In this document: positions 10,867-22,172 of the stretch, in pieces
How positions within the stretch are numbered: position 1 is the stretch's first letter
Layout: each line of letters starts with the position of its first letter
DNA from: Riptortus pedestris
Taxonomy: Eukaryota > Arthropoda > Insecta > Hemiptera > Alydidae
Length of the DNA stretch: 64,000 bases
Direction: 5' to 3'
Assembly (NCBI GenBank): GCA_019009955.1
Contig: CM032229.1
Coordinates: forward strand, 3,910,501-3,974,500
The notes under the pieces: model-generated
The model's database searches: none
Seen by the model: the letters and a program-made list of their open reading frames with translations, nothing else
What the model was told of the DNA's origin: nothing
Program-made: the position numbers and the translations under genes

Positions 10867-13623
10867 GAGGCGCTTAGTATCAAAACCAGCTCAATCCGTT
10901 TTTATAAATTTTATAGGAGAGACAAAAAACATTTCATGCTCTGCCCATTCAATTTTTCTGAAAATATTTATTTTTGTTTTGACAACCTTTGGTATATGTT
11001 TGCAAGTTGTTATTCTTTTTTAACTTATCAGGACTGTCTAATTATTTATAAATAAAAATAATTTGGATTGAGCTGATTTTGAAAAAAATTGTTTTTTTTT
11101 TCCTCATCCTTCCTCTCAGATTACATTTAAATTTATGTTTTTTCTCAGTTTTCTCCATGTATTAGACTGTAAAATCAAAAAGGTGAGTTTATTAATCAAT
11201 TTACCATATTACTGGTGATAATTTATTGCTCATCTGAATGTACAAGTAAACTGAAAATACAAAAATAAATAAACGAAATATACAAGAAAATCTCTAAACA
11301 AAAATATTAATCAAAACATTTTAATGTAGTACTACTTTCGTGGAAAAAACCAAACATTAAACTTATTCTAAACAGATTAAAATGTCAATATTATAAAATT
11401 GAAGGAAAATTGAAGATAGTAAAATAATTTGTTTAGATAAATGCATTTTCATCAGAGTTCACATTAGCAATACATTCTTCTTCTTCATCATTATTTTCTT
11501 GTTGAATATTTTGGTTCCTTACCACGTTTTTGTAGTATTTGAGAGATTCAATTTCCATCCACTGATCCCCGAAATGCTTGGTGAGCAAATTTATCACGTC
11601 GTTAATCTTTGCTGGAGCAATAGGAATGCCCGCAGCCACAGGAGAAGGGAGGAGGTCCTGAATAGTTTTGTGTTTCTTGGGCACACTCTTGAAAGCCCCT
11701 ATATCTGAATTATAACATACTTCACCTCTTACCTTTATGTCATTTTCCATCTTGTTTCTGATGAGCACAAATCTTTTAGTAGCTGAAAATTTAAAATGCC
11801 ACTGACCTGTGATGCGCAAAGTCGAGGAAATAGCAGCTTTGAAGTCATACACGATTCCAGCTAGTGGAATGGTAGTTCCTTGCTCAGCGAAAATTGCTGT
11901 ATACTCTTCGGGATCTATCGCTGTGTTTCTCTTCTTGATCTCCTTTTCTATCCGGCCAAAAACGCGGTCAGATGGTAGGAAGGAATGCCCCACGATTGGG
12001 AAAATTACTTCAACTTTTTAGACATGTGATGGAGCGATTTTAAGGAGCCAAAAACTCAGCATTCCAATTAAAGTGGAATTTTTGTTTTGCCCTCCACATC
12101 CGTCACAAAAGCATCTGATTATTTCAACCTCAGGAAGGATTCTTGCATGGTTGAGCAAAAAATCATAAACTGCCGATGATATTTCATTTGAGCTTTTTCT
12201 TTGCTCCGTCTCACACCAATGATAGACAAACACGTTGCTGGGGGATTGTTTTTTTTTTGAGTGACCTACAACAAGAGTCAGGTTATACTTATACAGTTGT
12301 CGGGAGTAGTATGCTGACTGATCCTGGACGCAAGGTAAAGTTTGATTTTTCTGGCAATCAAAGGACAAGGTAAAAACATCAGGTCTGTTTTCCTTCAAAA
12401 GAGTGTAAAAAGCTCTGGCTTTAGCTTTGTGTACAGCTTTTCACAAATTAAACGACGTTTTTTCGTTGAGTCATTAGTTCGGTTAATCCGTTCAGTTAGC
12501 GATAAACACGTAGAACATTCATCAGTCTTGGGGCTACCAAAACCTATATTAAATTTGGTTCGGAAAATTTTCCGGAAGAACGAACTGCTCACTTTGGTGC
12601 CGTTAGTTTCGTTTTCGTTACAGTACAACCTATACAATCTTTTTATGCTTAAATCGGACTGCATATAAACACGCTTTGATTTTCCTCTACAATAATGACT
12701 TTCCAGACATTTGAACTTTTTGATAAACTGCATCACAGATTGAAGGCGACGTGCAAAAAGTAGGTTTTTGCGGTCCCCTCCTCTTCCTTCCATAGGACTT
12801 TTGCCAGTTGTGAGGCTACGTTTCAAAACACCTTGAACTCGATTTTTGGAAAGAAGCAGCATTTTTAAGAATGCTTTCTGACAAATTCTGGTTCTCTTTC
12901 CATTTTTTATCATAAAATATCTGTAAAAGAAATTGTCTTGATCGATCTTTGTTTTGTTGGAATAAAACATACGGTGAAAATTCATGCCACGAGATCGGAC
13001 ATTAGGACAGCCGTAGGCATTTGACATCGTGGAGTGCTTACATTCCAATTTGTTGGGTGGCGATCCTGGACTTGAGTACCTGGAAAAAAAACATCAAAAG
13101 AAAAATTTTTTAATTAGGGATTTGCGATTCACTTGTTTTTATAAAGTTCATAGAATTTCCAACCAAGAATAAACAATAATAATACTAACCTTTCCAGCTT
13201 AGCACGATTTATCTTCCAATTATCACATTTTCTTTCCTTTTTCCTAGGACACGCTGTTTGTTCTTCAGGATGGATATCCATTTTTTGTAATCAGCACCAC
13301 TCAAACACAACTTATTGAAAACAATTAAGAGAAAAGAAGAAATAGAAATTAAACACTGTAACCACCGAATCCACAGAATAAACTTCTTGGTCTATACTAA
13401 CAGGCAGGTAGGCAGTGGCGCGCATGGTGGCAATCAACTGAAGCTTGGATTGAACAGGGTTTGAAAAAAGACTGGTTTTTGACAGCAGTTTTCGAGCCGA
13501 TTGAGATCGATTTGTTCCAAATGGCTTTGTAGCATTATAATATCGACCAAGAACTATCAGATAACAAAAAAAAAATTGTTTTCAAAATTTATGGATTGAG
13601 CTGGTTTTGACACTAAACGCCTC
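10867..13623. mobile_element. TIR DNA transposon with degenerate transposase-like gene
   Basis: The ends are inverted repeats: the left end starts GAGGCGCTTAGTATCAAAAC and the right end, read on the minus strand, starts GAGGCGTTTAGTGTCAAAAC, both continuing into CAGCTCAATCC. AATT flanks both sides (10863-10866, 13624-13627) and could be a 4-bp target duplication; because AATT is palindromic, it could also be part of the TIR. The minus-strand gene inside is described separately. The superfamily is not assigned. Confidence 0.7.
11433..13281 (-). pseudogene. RNase-H-like transposase-type protein (DUF7869-like), broken
   Basis: The likely start is the ATG at 13281 (MDIHPEEQTACPRKKERK). Exon 1 runs to 13190 and joins in phase to 13079 across a GT-AG intron. 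The protein continues with a Cys/Lys-rich N-terminal region (STCLSLTERI), then TLSFDCQKNQTLP, CDGCGGQNKN and GHSFLPSDRVFGRIEK. The spaced Asp/Glu residues suggest an RNase-H-like catalytic core. Two breaks are visible: a frameshift near 12430, and an in-frame TAA near 12018 just before VIFPIVGHSF. The C terminus ends at 11433. From memory this resembles a multi-copy arthropod family carrying DUF7869; that assignment is tentative. Its position within TIRs indicates that it is TE-encoded. Confidence 0.6.
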
Positions 13624-13639
13624 AATTTATGATTACAAT

Positions 13640-13740
13640 TTGTTATTCAGATAAATTCTAGAAGTGTTATTTTAAATAATAAATTGTTTTTTTTTTCTTT
13701 TAACATGATGTAATAATCATCTTTAAATGGGTGGCCTTCC
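13640..13740. repeat. Right arm of a 4-kb-spaced inverted repeat
   Basis: On the minus strand it reads ATCGGAAGGCCACCCATTT, then runs of A/T, then AATAACACTTCTAGAAT. It pairs with 9755-9827 plus 10545-10562. This arm has no Family A insertion, so it serves as an empty-site reference for the copy at 9828-10544. Confidence 0.6.
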
Positions 13741-14210
13741 GATGATCGATATTTACCTTTCCTCTTAACTCGAATAATAACTGTCTTGTGTAGAAGAAAG
13801 AATGTATTGTCATTGAGAACAAATTTATTTTCAGATAATAGTTATTTATTATACAAGTGACGAAAGTAGATCATTTTACAACTCGAGTGAAACGTTTACC
13901 CACACGAGCGAAACGATCTGTAATCGTGTAATACATGATCAGATCTAACCAGAATATGAACAAAATGAGGATGTTGTGAAGATTATAGTATGTTGTTGGT
14001 AGGTTATAAGCATGGTTGTGAAAGGTTATAAGCATAGTTATAAAACAACTAGTGATGATTGTGAAGTAGTGCAGTTATAAACAAGTGCAGGTTATAAACA
14101 AGGAAGGTAATTATTATTATATTTAAATTATAAAATATATTGATTATTTCCACCAATAATTCATTCACATTTCAATTTATTTTGTTAAAATAAACTCTTA
14201 CAATGTTAAG

Positions 14211-14589
14211 AAACATTTAAAAACATTTAATTTCCAACTTCAAATTATTTTTTAATTTATACTTATTACTAATTAAGAAGGCAATTCACTTTCTTCACTT
14301 GTGAAGGAAGTGATTACTTTCTTCACTCTATTGCAAAATGTTTCACTTTCTTCACTCATTTCAGTTTAGTAATGTTACCATTATTCAACGATTACAGAAA
14401 AACATTTAAAAGCATTTAATTTCCAACTTCAAATTATATTTTAATTTATACTTATTACTAATTAAGAAGGCAATTCACTTTCTTCACTTGTGAAGAAAGA
14501 GATTACTTTCTTCACTCTATTGCAAAATGTATCACTTTCTTCACGCATTTCAGTTTAGTAATGTTACCCTTATTCAACGATTACAGAAA
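14211..14589. repeat. 189-bp tandem duplication rich in TTTCTTCACT
   Basis: Two head-to-tail units (14211-14399 and 14400-14589) differ at only a handful of positions. Each contains several TTTCTTCACT motifs and a near-palindrome CTTCACTTGTGAAG. No coding content. Confidence 0.85.
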
Positions 14590-14675
14590 AAGGAATTATT
14601 GTTTTGGCCCTCGCTGAAGCCACCTTGACTATCATCCGGCTTGGCGCGTGTACATATCTCGTACAACTCGAAGAA

Positions 14676-16235
14676 GTCCGTCCTGCAAGGGGTACACGCA
14701 AACTACGCATATTTCCCACCTGCTGCTATGACAAAATACAGATTTCAACTCATCTTTTTTGATATATTTCTAAGAGAAACCCCGATGGTTAGAAGTGGGC
14801 ATATAAAGAAGACTGAAAATAATAAATAAGTTACCAAATAAATGTATAGAATAACAATTGTAAGACCCCAAAAGTTTAACAAGATTAGTTCTATAAAAAG
14901 TTTCGATCCCACTAATAATACAGGAGATACTTTAAAATGTAGAACCCTCCCCCCCCCAGTCAAGTACGATTCCAGACATTAATGAATATGAACTTTTGAG
15001 TTGAATTAAATGGTTAAATAATGTGTAAGATATAGATGAAATAAACATTTTCGAATAAAGAACGTAAAATTTTAAAAGGCGTTATCGCACTACGAATTTG
15101 CATGCATTTGACATAATAAAGGTCTCTTAAAAACACAATTTGGTATGTAAGCTTAGAATAAAGTGCTTTATGATATAATACCTTGTTGTTAGAATGACAT
15201 GAGAAGGGGTGGGAGTTTATTGAAGGCCGAAAACTAAAATATGCTAATGTCTCGGTTAATATTCAAGATAGAGGAAAATGTCCATAACATTTATAGAACA
15301 TTAATTTTGCAATAAGATTGGTTCTATACACTATAACGGAGATTTCGAAATTACCGTCTTTAAACGCCCTCCCTCTCCCACTGCTCCCATTTCAGCCATT
15401 GACAACTAATCTTTATTTTTACATAAAACGTCCGCCACGGCTGCGTAAGCTAAGCAGATTTCCCTCGTGAAGTTAAATAATAGATAAACCCACACACTGC
15501 TAACACCATCGTGAATATTAAGTGAATAAATGCAAACAATGAGGAACAAATAATAAGAAATGTTTCCCTTCCCGGTGGGAAGCAGCTCAAATGTAAACAA
15601 ACAGGATAGCCAACGGTTCACCGGAAAGAAAAACAAAAACTGAAACAAATTAGAATATAACGTATTAATTTTATTGAAAACTATGTAATATATCTAGTAC
15701 TGTAATTTATAATGAATCAGAATAATTTTTATATCAATCAAACAAATTTTAGTAGTCCAAGAATTCAAGACGGGGGGGGGGGTGACAAGAACATATTTAC
15801 ATGTATCTCGTATAATAACGGTCTCTGTAAAACAATATTTGATATTTAAGCTTCGAATAATGTGGTTTATTTTATAACAGAGTATTTTTTATGTAACACA
15901 ACTAAATACATATCAAGTATGGTAACGATCAAACAAAACTTGCGACCGCTAGAGTGGTAACAGACAAATATAAATATATACAGTTTTGAACGGACCTCAT
16001 TTTCGTCGTCTACTAGGTAGGATCGATGGACATTTGAAGAAAAATTTCGAAACTTGGGTCATGAGTATGACCTCAATAGCTGATTTCCTTTAAGGGAACT
16101 CTGCTAAAATGTTTAAGTGTGTGTAAGTATACATATTTACTTTTGAACGGACCTCATTTTCGTTATCACATTTTTCGAAAGCCTTGCCAATAGTAAAACT
16201 TCAATAGCTGATTTGACTTAAGAGAAATGCGCTAA
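14676..16235 (+). mobile_element. Composite Family A block
   Basis: Several joined Family A pieces. A 5' end is at 14676 (GTCCGTCCTGCAAGG). A second 5' end begins at 15430 directly after a truncated internal segment. A full 3' end lies near 16107 (CTGCTAA), and a separate 3' fragment at 16141-16235 ends in GCGCTAA. The inner part at 15700-15900 belongs to the variant interior shared with 23335-24320, 24458-25987 and 46700-46885 (long G run after AGTCCAAGAA). Confidence 0.65.
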
Positions 16236-16828
16236 CATTTGGTCAGCAGGTGCTGGAAAACTAAATAATCTCCCCACTTGCTGAAATATGACCTCATCTC
16301 ACAATATATTATCTATTTCTCCCGGAGTAAGGAACCTGTGTAAGCTGAAGGTAACAGGAACCAGTAAGTAATTTAAATGTCAGCTGAACGTGGGTGGTTT
16401 ATTGACTGAGGTAATTAAAATGAAAATCAGATGAGTTGTAATGGGAGTTTATAAAAGGCTGACAAAAATAATAAATACAAATAAATCCTTTAATGTTCCA
16501 TTTAGAGAAAACATGCAGAGAACAATAGTTGTAGGATATAAAAAATCAAAAAAATTAAATAAATAAAAGTTTCCGGCCCGACTTATAATAAGGGAGATAT
16601 TCTGAATTATTAATTATTCCCTTTTCTAAAGCTAAGTGTCGACTTGAGAAAAAATCTCGAGAGAAAGTCTCGAGATTGGTCTCAGGTTCTTGGCCATTTG
16701 AGATCTCGAGACCAAGACATTTGCGTGTCGACTAGAGACACATCTTGCAGTATTCTCTGTGAGACACCAAGATAGAGAGTTATATTGCAGTTTGATTGTT
16801 GTGGTTATAAGCATTTTTATTTAGCAAA

Positions 16829-17438
16829 ATGGATTCGCGTCAGGCTATAGCTTTTTTATTTGCATATAAGATTGCACAAATAAAAAATGTCCGTCACGCA
16901 GGGGCTGCGTAAACTAAGCAGATTTCCCACGTGAAGTTTTACAATAGAGAAATCTGCCTAATAACAACTGTATTAGTAAGAAACCTCTAAACCTAAAACA
17001 TTATTTAGGGCGTAATAACCCAGTAGTTTCTAGCCCAAAAAACAGTTAACCTAACCTCTAAACCTATTCACGAGGAACGAATAGTTATGGAAACGGCCAC
17101 CAGAGCTCTCGGCGGAAAGTCCGAACATAGCCTACTGGTGACCACACGCAGAATACAAATGCAAATATCTCGGTTAATATTCAAGATAAAGAAAAAATGT
17201 ATATAACAATATTTATAGTAAATTTAATTTGCAATAAGATTGATTCTGTACACTTTTTCGGTCCGACGTATAGTAACGGAGATATTTCGAATTTTCGAAA
17301 ATCCTCCCCTCTAAACCCCCCCTCCCACTGGTCCGATTTCAGCCGTTAACGAACTTGATCTTTCTTTTTACATAAAACGACTAAATATCGAGTTTGGTAA
17401 CGATCAAACAAAAATTGCGACCGCTAGAGCGGTAACAG

Positions 17439-17525
<87 letters not shown>

Positions 17526-17807
17526 CAGTTTTGAACGGACCTCATTTTCGTCATCTCCTGGGTAGTATCGATGGACATTTGAAGAAAAATTTCGAAAATT
17601 CCGTCATGAGTACAACCTCAATAGCTGATTTCCCTTAAGGGAAATCTGCTAAAAAAGTGCTGGATAAGGAAATGGATGGATCGTTGAATTAATTTGGGAG
17701 CCGGTTCAACTCTCATTAATGAGTTACGGTTGGAGGATGCACATCAGTTTCAAAATTTTATTCGTATGTCTGCAGTGCAATTCGAACAACTATTTGATTT
17801 AGTAAAA
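16829..17807 (+). pseudogene. Harbinger transposase N-terminal fragment, interrupted
   Basis: The ATG at 16829 starts MDSRQAIAFLFAYKIAQIK and is cut by Family A copy 16889-17652. It resumes as CWIRKWMDR, a stop codon, then LGAGSTLINELRLEDAHQFQ and NFIRMSAVQFEQLFDLV, where a second Family A copy begins at 17808. The W-[IV]-R-[KE]-W, L-x-x-E-L-R-L-E-D and F-x-x-F-x-R-M-S pattern is typical of the region before the DDE domain in HARBI1/PIF transposases. The catalytic domain is not present. Confidence 0.75.
16889..17652 (+). mobile_element. Family A copy inside Harbinger transposase gene
   Basis: Nearly full length, from GTCCGTCACGCAGGGGC to AAATCTGCTAA, with an 80-bp (TA)n tract at about 17443-17525. 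It sits between the codons for ...QIK and CWIRKW of the Harbinger fragment, so it inserted after the Harbinger element. Confidence 0.8.
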
Positions 17808-18573
17808 GTCCGTCACGCAGGGGCTGCGTAAACTAAGCAGATTTCCCATGTGAAGTTTTACAATAGAGAAATCTGCATACTGGTAACACAATACCACCTT
17901 GCTTAATTACACACGGTCATGAGAAATCTTTCAGTTTAATTAAATAAATTCCCTACTGAAACGGCTTCTGATTTTTAAGAATTATTTATATTTTAATAAC
18001 TCAAATTTTAGTAGTCCAAGAACTAAAGAAGGGGGGGGGGGCCTGGACGGATGAACAGAATGTATTTGCATAAATCTTCACAAAGTAACGATAGTAAGGT
18101 AAAGGTTAGAAAGAAAGCTTCACACCTGACCCCAAAGTAACTGCAGGGCGGAAATGGATGGCCGGACCTAATCCGATCTATATTCCGACCACAGACTTCA
18201 TAAAAATGGAGAGGGGATGTTTGAGGAAGTGAGGGAAGCAAATATCTCTCTGTTAATTTTCAAGAAAGAGAATAAATGATATATAACAATATTTATAGTC
18301 AATTTTAATTATTTGCAATAAGATTGATTCTGTACAATTTTTCAAATCCGACGTATAGTAACGGAGATGATGATTTCGAATTTTCGAAAAATCCCTCCCC
18401 TCTAACCCCCCCCCCCCCTCCGACTAGTCCGATTTTTAGAAGCCGTTAAAACCGAAACTTGATCTTTCTTTTTATATATAAAACGACCTAAATATCGAGT
18501 TTGTAACCGATCAAACAAAAATTGCGACCAGCTAGAAGGCGGTAACAGACAAAGATATATATAAGATAGATAG

Positions 18574-18596
<23 letters not shown>

Positions 18597-18618
<22 letters not shown>

Positions 18619-19118
18619 GCAACCTTTGTCTGTACATTGATTTTTTTCTCGAAATTTCACGATAACTTTTCGTTTCACATATCATAGACACCATATCTGC
18701 ATGTTATGTATTTCGTGTATGTTTGTTTGTGTTTTGTTAATTTATTTGTTTGTTACCTTTTCAAGCATAAACGGCTGAACCGAATTTTATCAAACTTGGT
18801 GTGTATATTACTACTTAGACTTTAGGCTATATTAATTTTCCCTGAGACGCACATGAGTCGGGGTTATAAGGGAGGCCTGAAATAAAAATTCACCATATTT
18901 ACATGTATAAGAGACGGGAAATATAAAAATATCGAAGACTGTGAAGCCTTATCGAACAAATAATTCTATTATTAGCAAACCCACGGGAAAGACGGGTATC
19001 AATCCTAAACACTGGGACGGGTAAATGTCAAAATATTGTGCAATGTAAAGCCTGCTAAAAAATACCATCACCATTCAGCCTCAAATGAATTCCCGGGCGA
19101 AGCCGGGTATCTGAGCTA

Positions 19119-19119
<1 letters not shown>
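18597..19119 (+). mobile_element. Short non-autonomous Helitron within a TA tract
   Basis: The same family as 35311-36656 but missing the ~300-bp internal repeats. It begins in (TA)n just before AACCTTTGTCTGTACATTG and ends with CCCGGGCGAAGCCGGG, TATCTGAG and CTAG at 19119, followed by T. The 5' limit is uncertain because element and target are both TA-rich. Confidence 0.8.
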
Positions 19120-19184
<65 letters not shown>

Positions 19185-19296
19185 TGTTTTTAACGGACCT
19201 CATTTTAGTGATCTAGACGTTAGGATCGATGGACATTTGAATATAAATTTCGAAAATTCCGTCATGAGTACAACCTCAATAGCAGATTTACCTTAA

Positions 19297-21983
19297 CCCG
19301 TCACTTCCCACAGGGTCACTGTTCAAATTTTCAGAAATATTTTTTTGTAACTATACTTTCTAAGCTTTGTTTATGAGGTTTTTAACACTTTTAAGCAAAT
19401 TCACACAATATTGGGCAAAATAGAGGGTATGCACCTCTAGGTGCTTATGGGCACTAAAGGTTTGGAATGGGATTCGGAAGAACAATATTGTAAAATTCAA
19501 AAACAAACTTTATTACAAAACTGATACAAAAGAGAATATAAACTTTAGAAAAAATCATTACATAAACATTTGTAAAACTATTAAACAAAAAAAATTAACA
19601 ATTTTTACAGTGATGCATGAAAGTCAAAAAAACAGTGCACATGAAGAGGCACATTACATTGCTTACATATTTTGCGAGTTCTTTTTTTACAATGTTTGCA
19701 TGTCATGTGCTTTTCGCAGCTTTCTGCTTTGTGTTGTGATACTGTAGTCTCACTTCCCTGTTTTTTACTTGGGGTACATGATTGACTACATAAAGATCTC
19801 TATGGTGCTTTACCATAATTATCTTACAGTAGTTTTGGAACATTGCTCCTTCTGAATTCCACATTATGTCATTTTTATTTTCAGGGCTCTGTAGGACGCT
19901 TTAGGCGCCAAGCATTATGTCATGCGGCGGTCCAGGCCAAATACAAATAGAGGGAACCACCATTTTTCGTCCACGATAAGCTACACGTAACGAGTCAAGG
20001 TTTTCGTCAAACCTATCCACGCCACCCATGAAAATAATTGTATTGTTTTATGATATTAGGGCAATCAACTTTTATCTTGGTCTTCTTCTTATCAATTGTT
20101 CCAATTCTGTCGACTTTAGTCACAGGTTGAACCCCGTGACAATTAGAAATTACTGTTACAATGTTATTGTTCATTCCATTTTGAAATGGCTACATCTTCT
20201 TGCTCCCTTATCTACAGTGATGAACATTGTACCCCTGGGTTTTTTGTGCATGCGTTTTGTTTCTTCTAATGGGCATTTCCCTGTTCTATTATCCTGAATC
20301 GTTCCAGTTCCACCAAGTATTTCTTTTCATTTAGAACATGAAATAACTTCAGACTGCTGAAAAAACGATCAAAGTAGACATTATTAAGGAACAGATTCAG
20401 GGGTAAGCCTTGAAACGAGGTCCAGGGACAACTGGCAGCACCTTAAGCCATATTCTTCCTGAAAAGTAAGTTTTGCATTTTTTGGGGACCCTTGATATGG
20501 CTCGAACGAAATCAGATAACCTAGTCTGGTTGCTATGGACCCACAAATTTATAAGCCGAACTTTAGTGGCTTGCCATGTATGTGCTGTTTAGCACTGTGC
20601 TTGCCGTAATAGGGGACCCATCGTTTCGTCAACTTGAAAACGTGGGATGAACCAATATAAGAATATTTTGAAGTGAGGTTATTTGATAGCAGTGTAAGAT
20701 ACCCTCGAATTTTACAAAATTTATCATTCAAATCCAATTTAGTAATTGTCTGCTAAATGTAGGTATTGTTGAATTCAAAAAAAGCGATTTCCTCCTCTTA
20801 CTAGATGATAACAAGAGGAATTATGGGTATCCGATTGTGTTACATAGCATTCGCATGTTTTTTTGGTGTAAGGTATCCGGTTAGCATCAGAATTGCTGTG
20901 TATACCTTGACTTCGGTATTGGATAAATTCAGGTTATGGTTTCTTTGCATGGCATATAAGTTACTTTGTTGACATACTAGGGAAACAATATCTTCTGAAA
21001 ATAGTTTTTCAAACCAAGTCACACAACTGAGCTCTAAATTCTGAACTCCAAAAAATCTTTCGACATTATCAGCATTTGCAGCTCGTTTTGTAAATTTTGC
21101 CTCGTCGTCAATCCAGGTTATTTCACTGTGATGAATATGGGGTTTTTCGGATACACTTGCCATCTTATTTTCCCTCTCATTCCCCAAATTTTGCTCATCC
21201 TTACGTTTTCTTCCCCGTTTTTTTGGGATCGCTTCCTTTTCAAGATCGCTTACGTTGCCTTCTAACAAAAGAGATGTTTTGTTTACCTCTTGGCTTGGAT
21301 CGTCGAGGTTCTCAGTCTCTTCATTTTCTGCTTCCTTCACTTCAACTTCCGACATGAGAACTTGCCTAGGAAGGTGATTCAAATCTGCCTCAATTTCATC
21401 ACCACTTTCTTCCCCCGTCAAATTTCCATCTTCTGGTGGAAAAAGTGTTATTTGCACATCCTCAAGACTTTCTCCCGCTTCTAGGCGAGCAATAACCACA
21501 TGAAGTGGGACCCTATAAAAATAAAAACAGGGATCTGAAGTCATTTTCAAAAATGCATTAGGTGGAATTTACCAATGAAGTGAACCTTAGGTGCCCGTAA
21601 GCACCTACGGGTGCACTTCGTTTTATTTTCTACGACAAAAACATATGTATTCAAATAAACAACACAAAAATTACTCTACATCTTAGATTATACATTTATG
21701 AAGACATTCCAATTAAAAAATTGTAGAAACTTACGTTTTGTGAGTCATTTTTCAAAAGCACGTAGTAAGAATGCAAACAGGTTACTTCCAAGCGTGGAAC
21801 CTCCAACTTTTAAGTGATGAGAGTTTTATTTGGCTGCACTCTATCTGGTGGGAATGCATGTGAATTAAAGCTTATGTGTTCTTTAACCGGTAGATGGCAG
21901 TGGATGTTCAGAAACCCTTGGCGGAACATAAATACATGAAAAATAAACTGATGCACCTACAGGTGCTTATGGGAATTGACGGG
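19297..21983. mobile_element. piggyBac-1, complete ends with TTAA target duplication
   Basis: TTAA at 19293-19296 and 21984-21987 flank terminal repeats CCCGTCACTTCCCA (left) and, on the minus strand, CCCGTCAATTCCCA (right). Subterminal palindromes built on GCACCTNNAGGTGC occur near both ends (about 19434, 21588-21614, 21953). TTAA-specific insertion and short TIRs starting CCC are hallmarks of piggyBac. The 2.7-kb length fits an originally autonomous element. Confidence 0.92.
19605..21513 (-). pseudogene. piggyBac-1 transposase, frameshifted
   Basis: The N-terminal part begins after an apparent 3' splice site at 21514 (RLEAGESLEDVQITLFPPED), followed by an acidic region and a basic stretch (KKRGRKRKDEQ) that could be a nuclear signal. 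Conserved blocks follow in several frames: GKHSAKQHIHGKPLKFG; VYFDRFFSSLKLF; MGGVDRFDENLDSLRVAYRG; and a C-terminal cysteine-rich finger (CKHC, CKQC, HVHCFFDFH) with the stop at 19605. The codons for all three family catalytic aspartates can be found, the first only in a shifted frame beside VPYYGKH. Several frameshifts make it non-functional as read. Confidence 0.85.
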
Positions 21984-22097
21984 TTAAGGGTAATCTGCTA
22001 ATTGTATCTCATGAGCATCACAATTGAATTTTGTCGCCATTTTTTCTTAAGCACTAATTTTCAAATCTCGATTCCTGTATAATTTGTGTGTAATATT

Positions 22098-22172
22098 CTA
22101 CAAAAATTCCTTTTCCTCGTAAAGATTAATCAAATTGAAAATGTCTTCGTCTGTCCACTGCCGCACTCTCAT
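22098..22172 (-). pseudogene. MADF/Myb-like fragment of Harbinger second gene
   Basis: The ATG at 22172 gives a 24-residue frame, beginning MRVRQWTDEDIFNLINLYEE and ending at a TAG at 22098. The pattern W-T-x-E-D-x-x-x-L-I-x-L-Y-E matches the first helix of MADF/trihelix DNA-binding domains. Harbinger elements commonly carry such a gene beside the transposase. It is too short to be functional. Confidence 0.55.

Larger units (their letters stand above)
17808..22001 (+). mobile_element. Family A copy containing a Helitron and piggyBac-1
   Basis: The 5' end is at 17808. The variant interior (G run near 18031) and the standard C-rich block follow. The (TA)n tract holds a Helitron (about 18597-19119), and the terminal palindrome is split at its central TTAA by piggyBac-1 (19297-21983). 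The last bases GGGTAATCTGCTAA end at 22001. Many single-base insertions relative to sister copies occur around 18400-18560. Confidence 0.75.
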
